Shown: positions 23,901 to 64,000 of the stretch, in pieces
Layout: every line of letters starts with the position of its first letter
How positions within the stretch are numbered: the first letter of the stretch is position 1
NCBI RefSeq assembly: GCF_040954645.1
Contig: NC_092806.1
Coordinates: 129,788,952 to 129,852,951 of the forward strand
Direction: 5' to 3'
Origin: Diabrotica undecimpunctata
Lineage: Eukaryota; Arthropoda; Insecta; Coleoptera; Chrysomelidae
Length of the DNA: 64,000 nucleotides
Notes under the pieces: model-generated
What the model saw: only the letters and a program-made list of their open reading frames with translations
Database searches by the model: none
Told to the model about the DNA's origin: nothing
Program-made: the position numbers and the translations under genes

Positions 23901-24431
23901 TCTAGTATTATACGATTGTTTTTCGTGCGGATTACTTTGGTGTTCAAAAAAAGGTACGCTATTGTACGCATCTTAAATACGTTTAACTCTTTTAATGACA
24001 AATACAATTTACTGGTGAAAGAGAAACTAAAAATTTATTTAATAGAGTTTAGTGAGCGTCCAGCTTTCAACTACATACAATGCTGTCGAGAAGATGTTAA
24101 ATTTGACGAATCTTATTTTCAGGTTATTATTAACACTTCGTTCATATAATACTTTTTGCTCTGGCCTTTTAAATGTGGATTTTTATCTATTTGTTAATAT
24201 GCCAAGTGTCATTTATATTGTAACGTATCGAAATACCGATACGTTACATTTTGTCTAATTTTCGTTTATTTGACTAATTTTATATAACACTAAGTATAAA
24301 GTTAATTTTTTTGCAGTTCTCAAGAAATTATTTTATGCAGCTAATATTTCGCAACAAAACCACCGATAAATTTTTGTGTTTTTTATCTTTTATAAAATTC
24401 CGTTACGTTTTGTTTGCAACTATTCTAAATA
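23901..24431. other. Unassigned intergenic sequence
   Basis: AT-rich, with no gene or repeat that I can support. It ends at the left terminus of the transposon at 24432. Confidence 0.45.
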
Positions 24432-26045
24432 AGTGGCTCAGAGCCAGATGTACCTATCCAACATAGTTTTAATTTTTAAGTTCAGTGCACCTCTGCAAAT
24501 TATATTTTTTTCTAAACAAAAACCAGCCATACTTCAAATAACTTTAGAACCCGTGTTGCCATCTATTAAAAATATTGCAAAACACGAATGTCACTTTCTT
24601 TAACCGCCAGACGTGCCTATACAGCATTCAAGATGACCGAGCCGAGTGGTGAAAGTGATAGTGAGACAACAGGTATGTACTTTGTATTATTCGCGATAAG
24701 CCAAAATGATTTTTTAATAATATTTCTTTAAAAAACTGTATTATAATATATTGTTGTATAGGCTATTCCGGCTCTACGTTATCATGAATTTTTTGAAGAA
24801 ATTTGATGATTCACGATAAGCTTTAATTTAATTATTAAAGTTAATTTTTGTATTCCATTTTTTTATTTTATTGTATTTTAGATAATGACAACGACCATGT
24901 GACATTTGAAACGCCGTCCAACACTCGAAAACGGAAGTATGGTATGGCCAGAAGACCTACCGTAATAATACTTAGAGAACCGTTACTGGACGGTACCTAA
25001 CTCACGTTAATTTACTTACAGACTATTTACTTATTACTCTGTGTATAGAGTAGATTGTAAACATGTAATGTAACAATACAACGTGTTTCAGATAAAGGTA
25101 AGACTGTTCGTCCAAAAGTATGCAAACCAAGAAGTTGCTGTAGAACTTCTAATGAATTAGGTCTTCCTAATGAAATGCAAAGAAGCAATGTAAAGGAAAT
25201 AAATCTAAAATTTTTTGTGTCTGGACACATTTTTTCAACTTTTGATCAAAATTTTGGTGTCATTGACAAGGAAAAAAATATTACGAAAATATATTTGTGC
25301 CAGACGACTGGATAAACGTAATAAACATCTCAAAGAAAAAGGAGCCTAAATCTTGTACTCATAAAATGGAAAAAAAAATGATTTTCTCAGTACCAAAAAA
25401 TTGAAGCACGACATTGTAAATAGAAAGAAAGCAATTACAGGAGAAAAAGTAGAATGGCTAAAAATATCCTGGATTCAGTTACGACAATCTAAGCCAAGAA
25501 AAATGTATTTTAAATATAACTATAACACTGATAGTTATTTTTCTGAAGTAGATTTCACGAAAAAGATACGTGGCCGTTCTTCAACAAATCCATACATAAA
25601 GTTAGATTTATTATTTCCCGAAAGAAGAGGGATAACAGTAGAGAAAAAGAAAGATCTAATAACATTGTTAAAGTACGTGTCTCCTATCCACCACGACCAT
25701 TTTAAAACTCTCAAGTGTACCAATGAGATGGATACAGGTCTAGTACAGATTCAAGAGGAAGAGACGGAGTAATACTTTTTTTTTCCAGTTCAAAATATTT
25801 TTCAGTTTTGTTAGTGCCAAAAACGCCTATACAACATTTTTTTCCTTTTTTCTTTAAAAATAAAGCTAATTTTGAAATAATTTTTTTTGATTTATTCTAC
25901 CTGAATTATTTTAGTTTCTTCTATACAAAAACCCCAAAATGTAGTTATGTTACTTTATTTAGAAATTTATATAACCGATTAACTTTACCCTAAATTATCT
26001 CAAAAGAGTGAATTTGTTGTATAGTCACCTCTGGTTCTGAGCCAC
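24432..26045 (+). mobile_element. DNA transposon relic of unassigned superfamily
   Basis: The inverted ends are AGTGGCTCAGAGCCAGA at 24432 and its diverged inverse ending at about 26045 (CTGGTTCTGAGCCACT), extending over about 26 bases. A 4-5 bp direct repeat (AAATA) abuts both. Inside lies a + strand ORF in several parts. I do not know the superfamily; the ends do not match hAT, piggyBac or Tc1 patterns that I recall. Confidence 0.6.
24633..25772 (+). pseudogene. Spliced transposon ORF, C-terminal part (family not named)
   Basis: A first exon starts at ATG 24633 (MTEPSGESDSETT) with a donor G|GTATGT and an acceptor TTTTAG before 24882. The next part reads NDNDHVTFETPSNTRKRKYG. A later exon from about 25091 (acceptor TTTCAG) has SGHIFSTFDQNFGVIDK, then after a frameshift FVPDDWINVI, and the open frame 25401-25772 with EWLKISWIQLRQ, PYIKLDLLFPERRGITVEKK and LLKYVSPIHHDHFKTL. 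I recognise the order GHxF..D..FG.I, VP.DW, PERR.IT..KK.DL, PPI.H from many arthropod transposon ORFs that also carry an upstream RNase-H-like part, which is missing here. Function is not established; likely an internally deleted copy. Confidence 0.55.
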
Positions 26046-26379
26046 TCAAATAATCCCTTTAAAGTTGTCGCAATACTGTCACGATGCCGCCAAAGTGCCC
26101 GTCTACGAAAACCGTTAGGTTAGACAAAATTTTGATTATTTCAATCTCCTAGCGACGTTAACGGTACTATATCCATGTAAATATTATTCTATAAAAGGGA
26201 CCTTTTCAATTTCTTTTTATTTTTTGTTTTGAAAGCAAGAGAAGATCGATGATTCTACGCGTGTACGGACTTTATTTTTGCATTTTCTCATCTAATTAGT
26301 GTCCTAGGACAGAGACCACTTTCATTCTAGTTCATCCTAGTTTGGAGGTCCCCTTTATCCTAATCTTTTTGTTTCTGTT

Positions 26380-26720
26380 TTGGACGGAGCCCCCCTAGAC
26401 TCGGAGATACGTGATGTTTTCAGTTTCTTCTATTTCAATACCATATTATGCTGTAATTATGTAATCATCCACCGGAATTTTGCTGACTCCCATATATTTA
26501 GTTTTTAAAGTATTTAGTTTTGAGCCGTATTCTTCACATTCTCCACAGTATCATCTGAATATATATGATCACTGATCTAAATTCCGTTGATCGTGATACC
26601 TACATTAACCCTGGCAAGTACCTCTTTAACAATATGCTCGGAGTGCAGGATAAAAAGCAGTGGTGACAAGGTGTACCTCTGTATATCTTAAGAATTTCAA
26701 TTGATTCAGAAATATCTAGA
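26380..26720 (-). pseudogene. LINE reverse transcriptase fragment
   Basis: In broken minus-strand frames I can read FILHSEHIVKEVLARVNVGI, IYSDDTVE in place of the usual YADDT, and LNTLKTKYMGVSK. This is the palm region around the second catalytic motif of a LINE RT. It is short and decayed. Confidence 0.55.
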
Positions 26721-27344
26721 CCAATTCTGTCAGCTTCTCTACATGAACTGTAATATAGGGTAGAAACAAGGAGTTTTGGTCAGTCAGTAAAATGTTAAAT
26801 ACTATTAAAATCCATACTGTTGTAAGTTCTTGTTAAAATTTCCAGTTATATATTTCATTCAGATAATATCTGATAATATCTACTGGATATTTGTATGCAC
26901 TTTTCACAAAATGATATTATTTTTACGTTTCTCCCTTTCTATCAATTACAGTGTCTGTTACGTTGAATTGCACCCCACATAGATATATACAAAGAAGCGG
27001 CATACTGCGATACAGTAGCTTTAGTCTGTTCTTATTCGAAAAATTAGACGATGTACAGTCGTTACATAATAAAATTTAACCGCAAACAAGAACTCTGAGG
27101 AAAGTTGTGAAAAAATAGAATTTACCAGAAGGTGGATAAATGGCAAATTTGGCATAAATATTATATTTATTTTTATTTAAATGTTACTAACGCTTTCGGG
27201 TTTAGATACAAAATTTGTACTCTAGTTAATGCAAAATATTGTTGAAAAGGTCCACGATTCGAGTTTTTCAATTACACTTTGATAACTTATACATGCTTTT
27301 AACTATATCTATTAAGTATTGTTAAAATTCTGTTGTATACATAT

Positions 27345-61841
<34,497 letters not shown>

Positions 61842-63479
61842 CTGAAACAATAAAAAAAATAATTTACAAAAAAAAGAGGTGTGACCTACGATATAATAAA
61901 ATATTGTGACACGAACTAATCCATATTTGCAATAAAAACTTTGTGCAATTAGATCTTGAAGCAACATTGAATTTTTGTTCTTTTCCATTTATTTTTTATT
62001 TGTATCTTTCTGTAAATATTACTCCTATCCAGGTGCGGATACGGAAATGCTTCCAGCAAAGGAAATCGGCAATTGGATTACCATAACCAAACATAAGCAG
62101 AGATCAAATGGATCCGAATGGTTGTGAAATGGACAACTTGCGACGCAATATTAATAACTATAAAACCAGAGTTTTTACAGCGGTGTAGAAAGCAAGAGGA
62201 GACTAATGTACTATTTTCCCCATAAAATTTCTCCTATGGTGTTGTGTATGTGTATGTATATTGCCGTATCCGATTTCGCGGCTTTGTTTTTAAACGATCT
62301 TTGTCATTTTCCCCAACTCTAAATACCTGCTAAATTCCATTTATTTGCGGCAACTCTTTTGATGCTGCACGTCTTATTTTATGGCAAAATTAAGAGAATC
62401 CTATGTTCAGAAATGGGCATACAATAATAAATATGCAATTTTATTTTTCCCTTTATTTGGATGAAAATGCCATGTCAAATTGTAACGATTCAAAGAATCT
62501 ATAATGTTTTATAATTTATTTAATTTACTACGCAGTAATTTTTATGCGCTCCCTGTGTAACTTATTTTCGTTTCAAATAATGTAAACATTAAACTTGTCT
62601 TGATCAAACGATCCTTGAGGGATGACGCAAACTTTTTCTAGAACTTCTTTTCTATTGGTCTTATTTAATCATACGTTTCAGCGCTGACATAATTTCGATG
62701 GAAAATGACGCCGTTCGCGGCGGAGCCGTGTTATACCAGTTTCTACCTATGTTCTACCGGTTTTAATGTAGATAGGGTATTAAAAACTTCTTCTTCCACT
62801 TCTTTAGAGAAGAAAAAAATTAGTGATCTTTCCTTTAAAATAGTGGACTGCTTTGTTTGTCTTCATGTACTATTGGTCTTACACTTTTATTTTTCTTTAT
62901 TTTGGAATGGAAATAAGCAGTGACTTCCAGTTATGGTTCCTTCTGGCGTAATGAATAGGACTTATGGAGAACTAATTAGAAATATGGATGATTAGAGTCC
63001 TTTACTGAGTCATAGATTATAACAGATTTGAAAAACTTAGACGAGAGTACTATACAATAAAACAATCTAATAATTTTTCAAATTTACCGCCAAAATTCAA
63101 TTCTGCAACTAATTTTAGTGCGTCAGTCATTTCATTCATGACCTCGTGAAAGTTACAGTGATAAACTATTTAATTAAGGTAAGAAGTTACTTTTTATATA
63201 GTTTTATTAACTTATTATCGAAACTAATTGTTGATTTGTACCAATTTGCAAGTGCATGCGTGAAATGCCACAGTTAAGTTAGTCTAACCTCCAATAGTCG
63301 TGTCTTAAAACTAAAACAAATATGATTATTTGCATTTGTTTAGAACAATACTACTTGGTACACAATGAGAAACTGGATGATAGTACACAATGAGACTGAC
63401 CCATTGTGTACTACTAAAGTTTGTACCAAGTGTATATGCTATAATAATATGTTGTATAGGAAGAATAAAAGTTTATTAT
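61842..63479. other. Unassigned, presumed Fab1 intron
   Basis: No further Fab1 exon or named repeat found. A short inverted pair (ACTTGGTACACA / TTTGTACCAAGT) lies at 63353-63440, just before the pogo-like relic, and may be part of that element. Confidence 0.45.
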
Positions 63480-63995
63480 GTTTGTTACAGACATGTTGCG
63501 CAAAGAAAAACCAAGGAGTCGAGCGACATTCAGCTCCGATAATATGGCAAGTGCGGTACAAGATTTTATGGATGGAAAATCATTGAGAATTGCTGCCGTT
63601 GAACAATAAGAGAACAGACATTACAAATACATGTCGCAAAAAAAACGTACTAATCCGATTTCCGAAATTTCGAAACGTACTAATAATGATCGAATGGAAC
63701 CCAATTATGCTGTACGACATGCTTTTTCAGAGAAACAGGAAATTTCTTTGTGTGATTACATCAAAACTTAATACGGATTAACAACCATTCAATCACGAAA
63801 GGTAGAATATGGTATGGCGATTAAAAACAATATTCCAGTTCCACCATTCCAGCCCAAGGAAAAAATATCTGGACTCCAATGGCCCCGTTCATTTTTAAAT
63901 AGACGTGGGAACCTCAGTAAATATACGTCAACGTCTAATATCAGGATATATAACCTTAATGAGACCGTGCTGAACTAACAACAGTGCTGAAACCT
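63480..63995 (+). pseudogene. Pogo-like (psq HTH) transposase N-terminal part, running off the window
   Basis: From an acceptor-like TTTGTTACAG, the + strand reads MLRKEKPRSRATFSSDNMAS and AVQDFMDGKSLRIAAVEQ (a Pipsqueak-type helix-turn-helix), then in broken frames YAVRHAFSEKQEISLCDYIK, YGMAIKNNIPVP and WPRSFLNRRGNLS. This is the DNA-binding half of a DDE_1 transposase of the pogo/jerky group. At least two stops or frameshifts. The catalytic half would lie past 64000. Confidence 0.7.
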
Positions 63996-64000
63996 AAGAA

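Overview
The window reads as AT-rich nuclear DNA from an insect. The evidence is two conserved animal genes broken into many small exons by introns with GT-AG boundaries, with those introns packed with arthropod-type transposable elements. A large-genome beetle such as a leaf beetle is my guess from the mix of elements; that is inference, not something shown by the sequence.

Two host genes converge. On the + strand, five exons between 4682 and 14760 encode the C-terminal EXS (membrane) half of an XPR1-type phosphate exporter, ending in a normal stop codon; the SPX half lies upstream of the window. On the - strand, sixteen exons between 61841 and 27345 encode about 1,490 codons of PIKfyve/Fab1, the phosphatidylinositol-3-phosphate 5-kinase. 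They run from the end of the DEP domain through the CCT chaperonin-like domain, the conserved cysteine-rich block, and the lipid-kinase domain to the stop. The FYVE exons should lie beyond 64000. In both genes every exon phase fits the next and no frame break was found, so both look functional.

Almost everything else is transposon. Region by region: 1-4.7 kb has a Helitron 3' relic split by an RTE-type LINE with a perfect 11-bp target duplication, plus a LINE fragment. 5-14 kb (XPR1 introns) has a TA-flanked MITE, a nearly intact RTE-type LINE with a 911-codon ORF and a 14-bp target duplication, a dispersed repeat pair and a hAT relic. 15-27 kb (between the genes) has two fused LINE relics, a nested foldback element, a MITE, a Penelope-like (PLE) relic and a DNA transposon of a family I cannot name. 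27-62 kb (Fab1 introns) has two more PLE copies with GIY-YIG endonuclease, a large foldback, several Tc1/mariner/DDE_3 relics (one with 640-bp inverted repeats), RTE-type LINE pieces, a decayed macrodomain gene, a second Helitron end and a pogo/Tigger-like relic. The last 0.5 kb starts another pogo-like relic.

Recurring oddities are long (TA)n tracts that repeatedly abut retroelement ends, hammerhead-like sequence cores at PLE-type ends, and a 24-bp tandem duplication of a Fab1 splice donor that would keep frame. I saw no tRNA, rRNA or CRISPR array.
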